In this document: one piece after another, positions 8,878 through 17,199 of the stretch | Numbering within the stretch: the stretch's first letter is position 1 | How the letters are laid out: every line of letters starts with the position of its first letter | DNA from: Deltaproteobacteria bacterium | Lineage (GTDB): Bacteria > Myxococcota_A > Polyangia > Polyangiales > Polyangiaceae | Assembly: GCA_016218915.1 (NCBI GenBank) | Contig: JACRCQ010000063.1 | Location: 1 to 64,000 of the forward strand | Length of the DNA: 64,000 nucleotides | Reading direction: 5' to 3' | Notes under the pieces: generated by a model | Database searches by the model: none | What the model was told of the DNA's origin: nothing | Seen by the model: the letters and a program-made list of their open reading frames with translations, nothing else | Made by a program: the position numbers and the translations under genes

Positions 8878-10116
8878 CTACCCCTTTACGCAAACGATCT
8901 GGCGCAGCGTGTGGAGCACCTCGACGAGATCCCGCTGCGCGTGCATGACCGCGTCGATTGACTTGTACGCACCCGGAGTCTCGTCGATCACGTCTGCATC
9001 CTTTCGGCACTCGACTCCGGCCGTGGCCCGCGCGTGGTCCTCCAGCGTGAAAGCCTTCTTTGCTGCAGTACGGGACATGGCACGGCCTGCTCCGTGGCTG
9101 CAGCTCATGAACGACTCTGGGTTACCGAGCCCGCGCGTGATGTACGACCGCGCCCCCATGGACCCCGGAATGATGCCGAGATCGCCGGTGCGCGCGCGAA
9201 CCGCGCCCTTGCGGGTCACGAGAACATCCCGGCCGTAGTGGTGCTCGCGAGCTACGTAGTTGTGATGGCAGTTCACCACCTCTCCCACCAGCTCGAACGC
9301 GGGCACCTGCGGGCAGCCGGCCAGAGCGCGCACGACCGCTCGCATCATGAGCTCGCGGTTGGTGGCCGCATACTGCTGCGCCCAGGTCACGGCTTGCAGA
9401 TAGTCCACAAACCGCTCCGAGCCCTCGGGGAAGTAGGCCAGGTCCGGGTCCGGGAGCTTAAGGTACCAGCGTCGCGCCTCCTGCTTTGCCAGCGCGATGA
9501 AGTCCGAGCCGATGCGGTTTCCCACGCCGCGCGAGCCGGAGTGGAGCATGAGCCAGACCTGATCCTCCTCGTCGATGCAGATCTCGATGAAGTGGTTGCC
9601 GGTTCCGAGCGTTCCCAGATGCTCGATGGCAGGACCGCGATCGATCTTCGGGTACCGGGAGATCAGGCTGCGGTACCCTGGATCGAGCGCGGTCCAGGCC
9701 TCGCGCACCTCCGCCGGCGGGGTGCCCCACGCACCCTTGTCGCCGCGTCCACCGTTGTTGGTGCGGCCATGCGGCACAGCACGCTCGATCGCCAGGCGCA
9801 GCGACCTGCGATCGTTCGGCAGATCGGATGCCCGCAGCGTGGTGCGGGCTGCCATCATTCCGCATCCGATGTCCACGCCCACAGCGGACGGGATCACGGC
9901 GCCGAGCGTCGGGATGACGCTACCCACCGTGGCTCCGAGGCCTGCGTGGACGTCGGGCATGACCGCGACCCACTTGTAGACGAACGGCATGGACGCCACG
10001 CGACGGACCTGCTCGCGCGCCATCTCTTCAAAGGGCACACCGACGGTCCAGGATCGAATCGGCACTCCGTCCTGCACGTTCGTGATCTCGTGGGTTCGAT
10101 CGTTGGGGGTCGTCAT
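8878..10116 (-). CDS. rtcB: RNA-splicing ligase RtcB
   Basis: 412 residues. GTP- and Mn2+-dependent ligase joining 2',3'-cyclic-phosphate (or 3'-phosphate) RNA ends to 5'-OH ends. Metal ligands are in VGVDIGCGM (Asp82, Cys85), with GTGNHFIEI and HSGSRGVGN blocks. The guanylylated His is His341 in SCSHGAGRAMSR, equivalent to E. coli His337. It is first gene of the rtcBA operon. A clear ribosome site (GGAGAAGGAGAA) precedes the ATG. No archease gene is seen nearby. Confidence 0.97.
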   Translation of the reverse strand: MTTPNDRTHEITNVQDGVPIRSWTVGVPFEEMAREQVRRVASMPFVYKWVAVMPDVHAGLGATVGSVIPTLGAVIPSAVGVDIGCGMMAARTTLRASDLPNDRRSLRLAIERAVPHGRTNNGGRGDKGAWGTPPAEVREAWTALDPGYRSLISRYPKIDRGPAIEHLGTLGTGNHFIEICIDEEDQVWLMLHSGSRGVGNRIGSDFIALAKQEARRWYLKLPDPDLAYFPEGSERFVDYLQAVTWAQQYAATNRELMMRAVVRALAGCPQVPAFELVGEVVNCHHNYVAREHHYGRDVLVTRKGAVRARTGDLGIIPGSMGARSYITRGLGNPESFMSCSHGAGRAMSRTAAKKAFTLEDHARATAGVECRKDADVIDETPGAYKSIDAVMHAQRDLVEVLHTLRQIVCVKG

Positions 10117-10145
10117 GGCGTTCTCCTTCTCCTACCACTTCGCAA

Positions 10146-10161
10146 AGCAGACGGCGTGCCA
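10146..10161 (-). promoter_or_regulatory. Sigma-54 promoter of rtcBA
   Basis: The - strand reads TGGCACGCCGTCTGCT, which matches the -24/-12 consensus TGGCACRNNNNTTGCW at all but one fixed position, with correct GG-GC spacing. It predicts a start of transcription ~15-20 bp before the rtcB ATG, placing the ribosome site in the leader. The gene divergent to it encodes the matching sigma-54 activator, RtcR. Confidence 0.88.
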
Positions 10162-10178
10162 AGTGGGAAGCGATGGCT

Positions 10179-10190
10179 GTCTGCGCAGAT
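10179..10190. promoter_or_regulatory. Candidate RtcR upstream activating site
   Basis: A near-perfect palindrome, GTCTGCGCAGAT, centred ~30 bp upstream of the -24 element in the rtcB-rtcR intergenic region. Activator sites usually lie upstream of the promoter, but this one is closer than is common, so the assignment is tentative. Confidence 0.35.
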
Positions 10191-10267
10191 GCGTCGTGCG
10201 CGCCGTGGCCTCCACGAGCGGATCCCGGGGATTTATTGCCTGGGATAATAATGCTAGACCCACGGAT

Positions 10268-11866
10268 ATGAGCCGCAAGAAGACCGTCGTCGTGGGCCTG
10301 CTCGGTCCAACCCTCGATCTGGGCACCAAGACGAACCGCTGGGAGCGGTGGCGTCCCACCGTGAGCCTCTGCCAGCACGAGGATCTCCTCGTCGATCGGC
10401 TGGAGCTGCTCTACCAGCGACGCTACACCGCGCTCGCCCAGACGGTCACGGCCGACATCCAGAGCGTGTCACCGGAAACCGAGGTGGTCCATCGCCTGAT
10501 CGAGTTCGAGGACGCCTGGGATCTCGAAGAGGTCTACGGGGCCCTGCTGGACTTCGCGCGCAGCCGCGTCTGGGCGCCTGACAAGGAGGATTACCTCGTT
10601 CACATCACGACCGGCACGCACATCGCCCAGATCTCGATGTTTCTTCTGGTCGAGGCTCATCACATCCCGGCACGGCTCATCCAGACTGCGCCGCCCGTTC
10701 GCTCGCAAGGCGGAACCGCTGGATCGTTTGCCATCATCGACCTCGACCTGTCCAAGTACGACACGATCGCAGCCCGTTTTCGCCGTGAGCAGAAGGAAGG
10801 ACTCTCGCTGCTCAAGGCAGGGATCGACACCCGCAACGCTGCCTTCAACCAGCTCATCGAGCGCATCGAGCAGGTCGCGATCCGCTCGCGCGACCCCTTG
10901 CTGCTCATGGGGCCGACCGGCGCAGGCAAGTCGCAGCTCGCGAGGCGCATCTTCGAGCTCAAGAAGGCGCGACGTCAGGTCGCTGGCCCGTTGGTAGAAG
11001 TCAACTGCGCCACGCTGCGGGGGGACGGCGCCATGAGCACCCTTTTCGGCCACGTGAAGGGAGCCTTCACGGGCGCCATCGCGGATCGTCAGGGGCTGCT
11101 TCGAAAAGCCAATGGCGGCATCCTGATGCTCGACGAGATCGGCGAGCTGGGCTCGGACGAGCAAGCCATGCTGCTGCACGCGATCGAGGAGAAGTCCTTC
11201 TTCCCGGTCGGCTCGGACCGCGAGGTGCAGAGCGACTTCCAGCTCATTGCAGGGACGAACCGCGACCTGCGGCGCGACGTCGAGCAAGGCCGTTTCCGCG
11301 AAGACCTGCTGGCGCGCATCGACCTGTGGTCGTTCAAGCTCCCCGGGCTTCGCGAGCGGCCCGAGGACGTGGCTCCCAATCTCGAGTACGAGCTCGACCG
11401 CTGGGCCCAGAGCGGCGGCGAGGCAGTGACCTTCAGCCGCGAGGCGCGCGATCGGTTCCTCGACTTTGCCCGCGGGCCCGGCGCGGCCTGGGCCGGCAAC
11501 TTCCGCGACTTCAACGCAGCGGTCCGGCGCATGGCAACCCTGGCTTCGGGCGGACGCGTCACGCGCGAGATCGTCGACGAGGAGATCGTCCGATTGCGCG
11601 ATGCATGGCGATCCGGCGAAGTGAGCTCTGGCGGGCTGGTCGACGAGATCCTCGGGTCGCGGGCCGCTGGAGTCGACCCGTTCGATCGTGTCCAGCTCGA
11701 GGAAGTCCTGCGGGCGTGCCGAAGCGCCCGCTCGCTGTCCGAAGCCGGGCGATCCCTGTTCGCCATTTCGCGGACGCGAAAGGCGTCATCGAACGATGCT
11801 GACAGGCTACGCAAGTACCTTGCGCGCTACGGGCTCGCCTGGGCCGACGTGGCCACTAGACGGTAG
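10268..11866 (+). CDS. rtcR: Sigma-54 activator of the rtc operon
   Basis: 532 residues, the family length. Residues 1-~175 form the CARF-like sensor typical of RtcR (VHITTGTHIAQISMFLLVEA), thought to bind RNA ends carrying 2',3'-cyclic phosphates. The central AAA+ domain has Walker A GPTGAGKS (215-222), the sigma-54-contact GAFTGA loop (265-270) and Walker B GGILMLDE (283-290). The C terminus holds a helix-turn-helix-like segment. It is divergent from rtcBA. The start ATG 10268 has no clear ribosome site, but an AT-rich stretch (GGATAATAATG, 10242-10252) just upstream may be its own promoter. Confidence 0.95.
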   Translation: MSRKKTVVVGLLGPTLDLGTKTNRWERWRPTVSLCQHEDLLVDRLELLYQRRYTALAQTVTADIQSVSPETEVVHRLIEFEDAWDLEEVYGALLDFARSRVWAPDKEDYLVHITTGTHIAQISMFLLVEAHHIPARLIQTAPPVRSQGGTAGSFAIIDLDLSKYDTIAARFRREQKEGLSLLKAGIDTRNAAFNQLIERIEQVAIRSRDPLLLMGPTGAGKSQLARRIFELKKARRQVAGPLVEVNCATLRGDGAMSTLFGHVKGAFTGAIADRQGLLRKANGGILMLDEIGELGSDEQAMLLHAIEEKSFFPVGSDREVQSDFQLIAGTNRDLRRDVEQGRFREDLLARIDLWSFKLPGLRERPEDVAPNLEYELDRWAQSGGEAVTFSREARDRFLDFARGPGAAWAGNFRDFNAAVRRMATLASGGRVTREIVDEEIVRLRDAWRSGEVSSGGLVDEILGSRAAGVDPFDRVQLEEVLRACRSARSLSEAGRSLFAISRTRKASSNDADRLRKYLARYGLAWADVATRR

Positions 11867-11897
11867 GGTATCCACTGAAGGAGGGCTGCAGGCTCCA

Positions 11898-12100
11898 GGC
11901 CAGCCCTTTCAAGGTGACATTCTCCGAGATCTTGCCAACAAGCGTGCCCCGAAGACACGGTGGCCGCGCCCAACCGACGTGCGCGTTCAAGTGATCGGCG
12001 TCCTATCAACGGAGCCACGGCGGCGCGCCACTGGCGCGCATGCGTTCGACGCGGCATCGCCGCGTCTCTGCGACGCCGATTTGGCACCTTGAAAGGGCTG
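11898..12100. repeat. MITE-like intergenic element, copy 2
   Basis: Perfect terminal inverted repeats of 16 bp: CAGCCCTTTCAAGGTG at 11901-11916 and its complement at 12085-12100. The right ~75 bp are the reverse complement of the left end of copy 1, including the palindromes GGCGCGCCACTGGCGCGC and GACGCGGCATCGCCGCGTC. The left end (GGTGACAT...TTGCCAACAAGCG) matches the right end of copy 1. So the two copies are inverted relative to each other and differ in internal length (~200 versus ~345 bp). Confidence 0.75.
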
Positions 12101-12241
12101 GGCTCCAGGCTCCAGGGAAGAGCCCATTGCACAAGGGGAGGGCAGACCGGTTCTCAGGTCTCTTGTTGCCGAAGTTCGTTGGGGGCTCATCTTTGACGCG
12201 ACGCGGGGAGGGGCCCACCGTGTGCGCTACGTCGGACCGTC

Positions 12242-12259
12242 AGCCCCCGAATGGGGGCT
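12242..12259. terminator. Hairpin between convergent rtcR and mltB-like gene
   Basis: Perfect 7-bp stem AGCCCCC/GGGGGCT with a GAAT tetraloop. There is no U-tract, so it may be a Rho-assisted or bidirectional terminator. Confidence 0.4.
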
Positions 12260-12287
12260 TGGCTAACCGCGCAGTTGACTTGCATCA

Positions 12288-12310
12288 GCTGCCGGCTCTC
12301 AGCCGGCTGC
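12288..12310. terminator. Second hairpin before mltB-like gene end
   Basis: Stem AGC-T-GCCGGCT / AGCCGGC-T-GCT with loop CTC, ten pairs with one T-T mismatch. It lies ~90 bp beyond the stop of the leftward gene. The U-tract is weak. Confidence 0.35.
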
Positions 12311-12402
12311 TTCAACCAAGGACATTTCGTCACCCGGATCGCACCCGGCAGGTCGCTTGGGATCTTCCCGTGATCCCCCCACGCACTCTGAAGCCTGAAG
12401 CC

Positions 12403-13338
12403 TCACTTGAGCCGGGCCGCGAACAAGGCAATCGTCTGGCGGTAGACCTCGGACCCGTTCCATTCCGCCAGCACCCCGAAGTTGTGCGAGCCCGGACCTG
12501 CGCCCTGCTTCGCCTGCCATCCGTGCTGCTGAAGGTAGTTCGCCGTCGACGCCAGGGCATCGGCCGAGCTTCCCACCACGTCCGCTCGGCCGTCGCCGTC
12601 GAAGTCCACTGCGAATCGCTCGTACGACGACGGCAAGAACTGGGTCTGCCCAAGCTCGCCTGCCCACGCGCCGACCATGCTGTAGGCGGTCAGGTCCCCT
12701 CGCTCGATGATGCGAAGGGCGCTCAGCAGCTCGCTTCGGAATCTCTCGGCCCGACGGCAGTCGTAGGCCAGCGTCGCCAGGGCGCTCAGGCAAGACCGGC
12801 TCCCGATGTTCTCGCCGTAGTCCGTCTCCAGCCCCCAGATCGCCACCAGGATCTCAGGCGCCACACCGTACGTTGCCTCGACCTTCGCGAGCAGCGCCGC
12901 GTGCTGCCGGCGCAGCAGCTTGCCGCGCGCGATGCGCGCTGCTGTCACGTGCTTCTTCGAGAAGTCCGCGAACGAGAGCTTGAAGGCCGCCTGCGAACGA
13001 TCGAGCTCCACCACGTCGCTGTCGTAGCGGACAGGCTCGAGCGCTGCCACGGTGGCCGCCGATAGCTTCTGCTCGAGCGCGTGCCGTCGGAAGCTCTGGA
13101 GCCATCCTTCGAACCCCGCCGCAGTGTTGCCACAGCTTTCGAGCGGGACCGGCTCGACCAGCGCCGCTGGCTGTGCATCGGGCACAACTCCGAGGCGCTT
13201 GTCGCGATCCGCTTCGCTCTCCCACGGAATCTTCAGATCCTGGGGCAGCGTGGTGCGGATGGTCTCCGGCTCCGATGCGGCGCACGAGACCGCAAGGGCC
13301 GCTGCAAGGAGCTGGAGGGGGAGCGAACGCAAGAACAT
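12403..13338 (-). CDS. Lytic murein transglycosylase, MltB/GH103 type
   Basis: 311 residues. ATG 13338 is preferred to the upstream TTG at 13380 because it directly begins a lipoprotein signal (LLAAALAVSC, Cys19). The GH103 catalytic Glu is Glu171 in AIWGLETDYG. The motifs GAWAGELGQTQFLPSSY and DFDGDGRADV, the latter Ca-binding-like, are characteristic. It cleaves peptidoglycan with formation of 1,6-anhydro-muramic ends. The C-terminal peptidoglycan-binding domain seen in some relatives is absent. Converges with rtcR across a repeat region. Confidence 0.92.
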   Translation of the reverse strand: MFLRSLPLQLLAAALAVSCAASEPETIRTTLPQDLKIPWESEADRDKRLGVVPDAQPAALVEPVPLESCGNTAAGFEGWLQSFRRHALEQKLSAATVAALEPVRYDSDVVELDRSQAAFKLSFADFSKKHVTAARIARGKLLRRQHAALLAKVEATYGVAPEILVAIWGLETDYGENIGSRSCLSALATLAYDCRRAERFRSELLSALRIIERGDLTAYSMVGAWAGELGQTQFLPSSYERFAVDFDGDGRADVVGSSADALASTANYLQQHGWQAKQGAGPGSHNFGVLAEWNGSEVYRQTIALFAARLK

Positions 13339-13540
13339 CTGCAGCGTGGAAGCGTGCACGATCGCAGGCAGGACCGTCAAGCCGGGCCCAGGGCCCTACC
13401 CGAGACGGCAGGCGCGATCAGCCCCGGTGCGCATAGCCGGCGGCGAGCGACTCTGTCGCACTCCACCATCGCCTTCCCAGCGTGTCGATTCCATGCTTGT
13501 CTGCCTCTCGCGCCAGACGCGCCGAGCCGAGGAGATTCCG

Positions 13541-15856
13541 GTGAACGCCCAGACCCAACAAGCAATTGTCGCGCAGTGGCAGCAGTGGCTCCAGACCACC
13601 ACCCAGCAGGTCACCCAGATCCTGCAAGAAGCCCACGCCGGGTGCCAAGGTCTGATCGCCCAGCACCCGACCGACCCCACGCCGTTGAGCAACGCCCTGA
13701 GCGCGGTCGGCCTGAGGATATCCGCGCTGCAGCGATCCATCTCCGACACGCTCGACAGCCACGTCGTGGGCCAGCTCGCGCTCACCCCGCAACCTGATCA
13801 GGCCGAGGAGCACGCGCGTCGTCAGGGCGAGATTGCGGACGGATGGATCGAAGAGAGCTGGCAGCGATTCGAGGCGCAGTGGCGCTACGAAGCGATCAAG
13901 GCCATGTGGCCCCACGTGCAGCAGGCGCTGCAGCGCCCGACCCCCTGCTCGCGCTGCTCCGCGCCGCTCCAGAGAACGACCCCGCACAAGCCCGAGAGCA
14001 TCACCTGCGCCCATTGCCGCTCGATCAACCAGGTGGCCCCGGAAGGCGTGGTCGCCACCTACTTCGGTGGTGCTCCGGATGCCCATGCCCAGGTCCAGAC
14101 CCTGGAGGCGTCGTTCGCCGTGCGCCGCAATCGCCAGGCCGCTGAGACCGCGCGCAGGGAGCACCACCTTCGCACCGGCGACTGGATCGACGAGCCGATC
14201 GCATCGCTCAAGCAATGGGAGAAGCTGCAGCTCGATCTGTGGGCGGCGTACGTCAAGGCCCGCGCTCAGATCGCCCCATCCACGCCTGAGGCGGACCGGG
14301 ACTTCATCGCAAGCCGGATGAAGGCATTCTACGATGAGATGGCGCGCAACGACGTGTGGCGGGCAGCGCACGGAATGCCCTCCCTTCACGCCGCGCGTCA
14401 GCAAGCTGCTGCCGCAGGCCCTGATTGGGGGCCGCTGAAGCCCGATCAGATCGAGGAGTACTTCTACCACGACTTCGTGATCGAAGAAGCACGCCCGGAC
14501 GCGCAGCGCCTTGCCCAGACCCTGGCTCGATTCGGCTACCGCGATGCCACGCACTTCGAGCAGGTGAAGCGTACCTTCCTCGACTACCACACAGACCACT
14601 GCGGCGAAGACTGGTTCCAGGCCCTGGTGAACAAGGCCGTGATCCGCGCCCAGCAGGACCGGATGCAGAGCGCCGTGCAGTCCCAGGCCCACCTGATGGC
14701 GCCTGTCGAGGGCGTCGACTTCGAGACCTATGCGCGTCTGGCTGCCCACCAGGGCAGCGCCTCGCCCGACGAGTTCCTGCAGATTCTCGCGCAAAACGGC
14801 ATGGACCGCGCCAAGTACGATCGGGTGTCCACCGCGTATATGGATCGGATGAGCAAGGACACCACGGGTGCCATGGCTACCGTCTTCAGCAAAGCCTGGG
14901 CCAATGCGGGTGCCGGCAAGTACGCGGCCGCGGCCAAGGCAGGAATGGATGCCATGGGAGCCGGTGGAATCGCCACCTCGGCGCCCGCAGCCGCTGAGCC
15001 GATCAGCCTGGAGAAGTACGCCGAGGTCTCTGGAGCCATGGCAGCCTGGTCCAAGCAAGGCAAGGACATCAGCGCCATGCTGCACACCACCTTCCAGATG
15101 ACCGCCCAGGACATGTCCCAGATCGGGCTGTACTGGCATGCCATGATGACCGCGGACTTCTCCCTGATGGAGAAGATGAGCGCCTGGACCGAGCACTTCG
15201 AGCTGGTCTACCTCGGTCAGAAGGCTGTCGGCTCCCCCTTGCCCCAGCCCATGGCGAACGGGAAGTTCATCTCGCAATCCCAGAGCCGCGATCTGACCCC
15301 TGAGGAGAACCAGATCTACCAGATGCTCAATGCGCGCGACTACGTCCGAGCCCATGGCGCTCTGCGGGCGCTGCTCGCACGGGAGCCGACCAACCCCGTT
15401 GCCCTTGCATTGCAGTCCTTCGCGCTCGGCAATCTGCGAATGACCCTGCCACCTCCGCAGGCCGCTGAAGTGGCGCGAGAGCAGGCAGCGCACGCTCCGA
15501 TCGTGATGGCAAACCTCGAGCAGGACCGCATCGATCCCAGGGTGCCCATCGGTCAGATCCAGATCGCTGCGCTTGTCGAAGCATTTGCGATCGTGGCGGG
15601 TGGCAAGCTCGCGGCGGCCCGGTCGCCTACGGACTTGTCCAATGCAGCGGATCTTGCCGAGGACGGCCTGAGGATCAACCCGAACCATGCAGACCTGCTC
15701 AAGATTCGTTGCATGGCCTTGTTCCGCGCAGAGGACTACGACGAAGCCAAGGAGGTGCTGGCGCAGATCATGACCCTGCCGCCGGACCAGGGGTTCATGG
15801 CTCAGATCGCGCCCTACATGGCCAAGGCTCCGAAAGACGATGACGACGATGATTGA
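13541..15856 (+). CDS. Unknown 771-aa zinc-ribbon protein with acidic tail
   Basis: Translation from GTG 13541 is supported by a GAGGAG ribosome site; an ATG at 13493 in the same frame would add 16 residues. The first 130 residues are helical and Gln-rich. A four-Cys zinc ribbon follows (Cys136-x2-Cys139 ... Cys156-x2-Cys159). Then come ~350 residues of helices, with a repeated arrangement around EEYFYHDFV and EAQRLAQTLARFGY. Residues ~440-560 are Ala/Met-rich. A TPR-like C-terminal part ends in a run of six Asp. There is no signal or membrane segment. I know no family for it. It is probably a large cytoplasmic scaffold. Confidence 0.8.
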   Translation: MNAQTQQAIVAQWQQWLQTTTQQVTQILQEAHAGCQGLIAQHPTDPTPLSNALSAVGLRISALQRSISDTLDSHVVGQLALTPQPDQAEEHARRQGEIADGWIEESWQRFEAQWRYEAIKAMWPHVQQALQRPTPCSRCSAPLQRTTPHKPESITCAHCRSINQVAPEGVVATYFGGAPDAHAQVQTLEASFAVRRNRQAAETARREHHLRTGDWIDEPIASLKQWEKLQLDLWAAYVKARAQIAPSTPEADRDFIASRMKAFYDEMARNDVWRAAHGMPSLHAARQQAAAAGPDWGPLKPDQIEEYFYHDFVIEEARPDAQRLAQTLARFGYRDATHFEQVKRTFLDYHTDHCGEDWFQALVNKAVIRAQQDRMQSAVQSQAHLMAPVEGVDFETYARLAAHQGSASPDEFLQILAQNGMDRAKYDRVSTAYMDRMSKDTTGAMATVFSKAWANAGAGKYAAAAKAGMDAMGAGGIATSAPAAAEPISLEKYAEVSGAMAAWSKQGKDISAMLHTTFQMTAQDMSQIGLYWHAMMTADFSLMEKMSAWTEHFELVYLGQKAVGSPLPQPMANGKFISQSQSRDLTPEENQIYQMLNARDYVRAHGALRALLAREPTNPVALALQSFALGNLRMTLPPPQAAEVAREQAAHAPIVMANLEQDRIDPRVPIGQIQIAALVEAFAIVAGGKLAAARSPTDLSNAADLAEDGLRINPNHADLLKIRCMALFRAEDYDEAKEVLAQIMTLPPDQGFMAQIAPYMAKAPKDDDDDD

Positions 15857-15879
15857 GCGCTAGAACAGCGCCGCGATCC

Positions 15880-17199
15880 ATGCAGCTCGCGAAGAAGCTC
15901 CGCGCTGTCGACTACTTCGCCCTGGGGTTCGGGGCGATGGTGGGCGTGGGCTGGCTCGTGGTCATGGACGACTGGCTCGAGCGGGGCGGCCCCTTGGGCG
16001 CCATTCTCGGCTTCGCGTTGTGCGGCGCGGCCCTGCTGCCCATTGGATACGTCTACGGGCGTCTGGCAGGAGCCATGCCAGATGCCGGCTCCGAGATCGC
16101 GTACACTGCGCAGTTCGGCGACCGCGTGAGCTTTGCCGCAGGCTGGATGATGATGCTGGCCTACCTCGTGGTCTGCCCCTGGGAAGCCATTGCCATCGGC
16201 AAGATCGCTTCCTATCTGGTACCGTCCCTGAGCACGATCGAGCTGTACCAGGTGGCAGGCAAACCCGTGTACCTGCCGCACCTCGTGGCTGGAATCGGGC
16301 TCACCGCCTGGATCACGCTGGTGAACTACCGAGGAATCCGCTGGAGTGCCCGGTTCCAGAATGTGACCACGTTCTCGGTGATCGCGCTGTTCGCCGTGGC
16401 GTGCCTCTCCGCGCTCGGCAAGGGCTCTGTTGCCAACATGAAGCCAGCATTCTCCGGGGGCGCTGTGGTCTCCACCTTGCTCGTGCTCCAGGTGGTCCCG
16501 TACTTCATGACCGGGTTCGAGGCTGTGCCCAAGTGTGCAGAAGAAGCCAGCCCGGGCTTTGGACGTCGCGGGTTCTTCCTTGCCATCTTCTGCGCGCTGG
16601 GCGTGGGTGTGCTCTTCTACACCCTGGCCGTCGCAGTGGTGTCCTCTTTGACTCCTTGGCAGTCGCTCCTCCACACGCCCTTTGCCACTGCGGTGGCATT
16701 CGAGCGCGCCCTGTCAGCGCGTTGGATCGTTGATATCCTACTCGCTGCTGCGCTTCTGTCGCTTCTCAAGGTCTTCAACGGCAACTTCCTCGCAGCGAGC
16801 CGGCTCCTGTTCGCCCTCGGACGTCGAGGCCTGGCAACGCCTCGTCTGGCCTGGATCCACCCCAAGAACCAGACGCCAGCCGTTGCGGTCGCCGTGGTCG
16901 GAGCGGTGACTGTGGCGTTTGCGCCCCTGGGCCAGGCAGTGCTGATCCCGATCGCGGAGGTCGGATCCTTCGCCTGCACGCTGGGATGGCTTGCGGCGTG
17001 CGTGGCCTGGCTCCGCATGGGAAAGGGAGTGAGAGAGCGCGCGATAGCGGTGACCGGAATCCTGGTGGCCACGGCCCTGAGCCTGATCAAGCTGATTCCC
17101 TGCGTTCCCGGCCACTTCAGCAAGTGGGAATGGATTGCGCTGGCAGCCTGGGCCTTGGTCGGCCTGGCGATTCATCGCAAGCGGCCCGCTGCGGCCTAG
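15880..17199 (+). CDS. APC-superfamily amino-acid permease
   Basis: 439 residues with about 12 hydrophobic helices. The first-helix signature FALGFGAMVGVGWLVV carries the broken G-x-G segment used for substrate binding in APC transporters. The helix-6 region VPYFMTGFEAVPKCAEEA matches the conserved GFE...E-A-P motif. The substrate is probably an amino acid or amine. It starts 23 bp after the zinc-ribbon gene, so it may be in an operon with it. A TTG at 15853 overlapping that gene's stop is an alternative start. Its 3' end overlaps the leftward lipoprotein gene by 4 bp. Confidence 0.88.
   Translation: MQLAKKLRAVDYFALGFGAMVGVGWLVVMDDWLERGGPLGAILGFALCGAALLPIGYVYGRLAGAMPDAGSEIAYTAQFGDRVSFAAGWMMMLAYLVVCPWEAIAIGKIASYLVPSLSTIELYQVAGKPVYLPHLVAGIGLTAWITLVNYRGIRWSARFQNVTTFSVIALFAVACLSALGKGSVANMKPAFSGGAVVSTLLVLQVVPYFMTGFEAVPKCAEEASPGFGRRGFFLAIFCALGVGVLFYTLAVAVVSSLTPWQSLLHTPFATAVAFERALSARWIVDILLAAALLSLLKVFNGNFLAASRLLFALGRRGLATPRLAWIHPKNQTPAVAVAVVGAVTVAFAPLGQAVLIPIAEVGSFACTLGWLAACVAWLRMGKGVRERAIAVTGILVATALSLIKLIPCVPGHFSKWEWIALAAWALVGLAIHRKRPAAA

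Larger units (their letters stand above)
11884..12402. repeat. Heptad arrays, locus 2
   Basis: + strand heptads GGCTGCA and GGCTCCA at 11884-11897, then two GGCTCCA at 12101-12114. Two - strand heptads (TGAAGCC on +) at 12389-12402 abut the stop codon of the transglycosylase gene. As at locus 1 the outermost arrays are inverted. The first two arrays bracket the MITE-like core copy 2. Confidence 0.7.

Noticed and set aside
13418..15688. Open frame of 756 codons on the - strand opposite the zinc-ribbon gene
   Set aside because: It is antisense to a gene with a better ribosome site and sensible protein composition; long antisense frames are expected at this G+C content.
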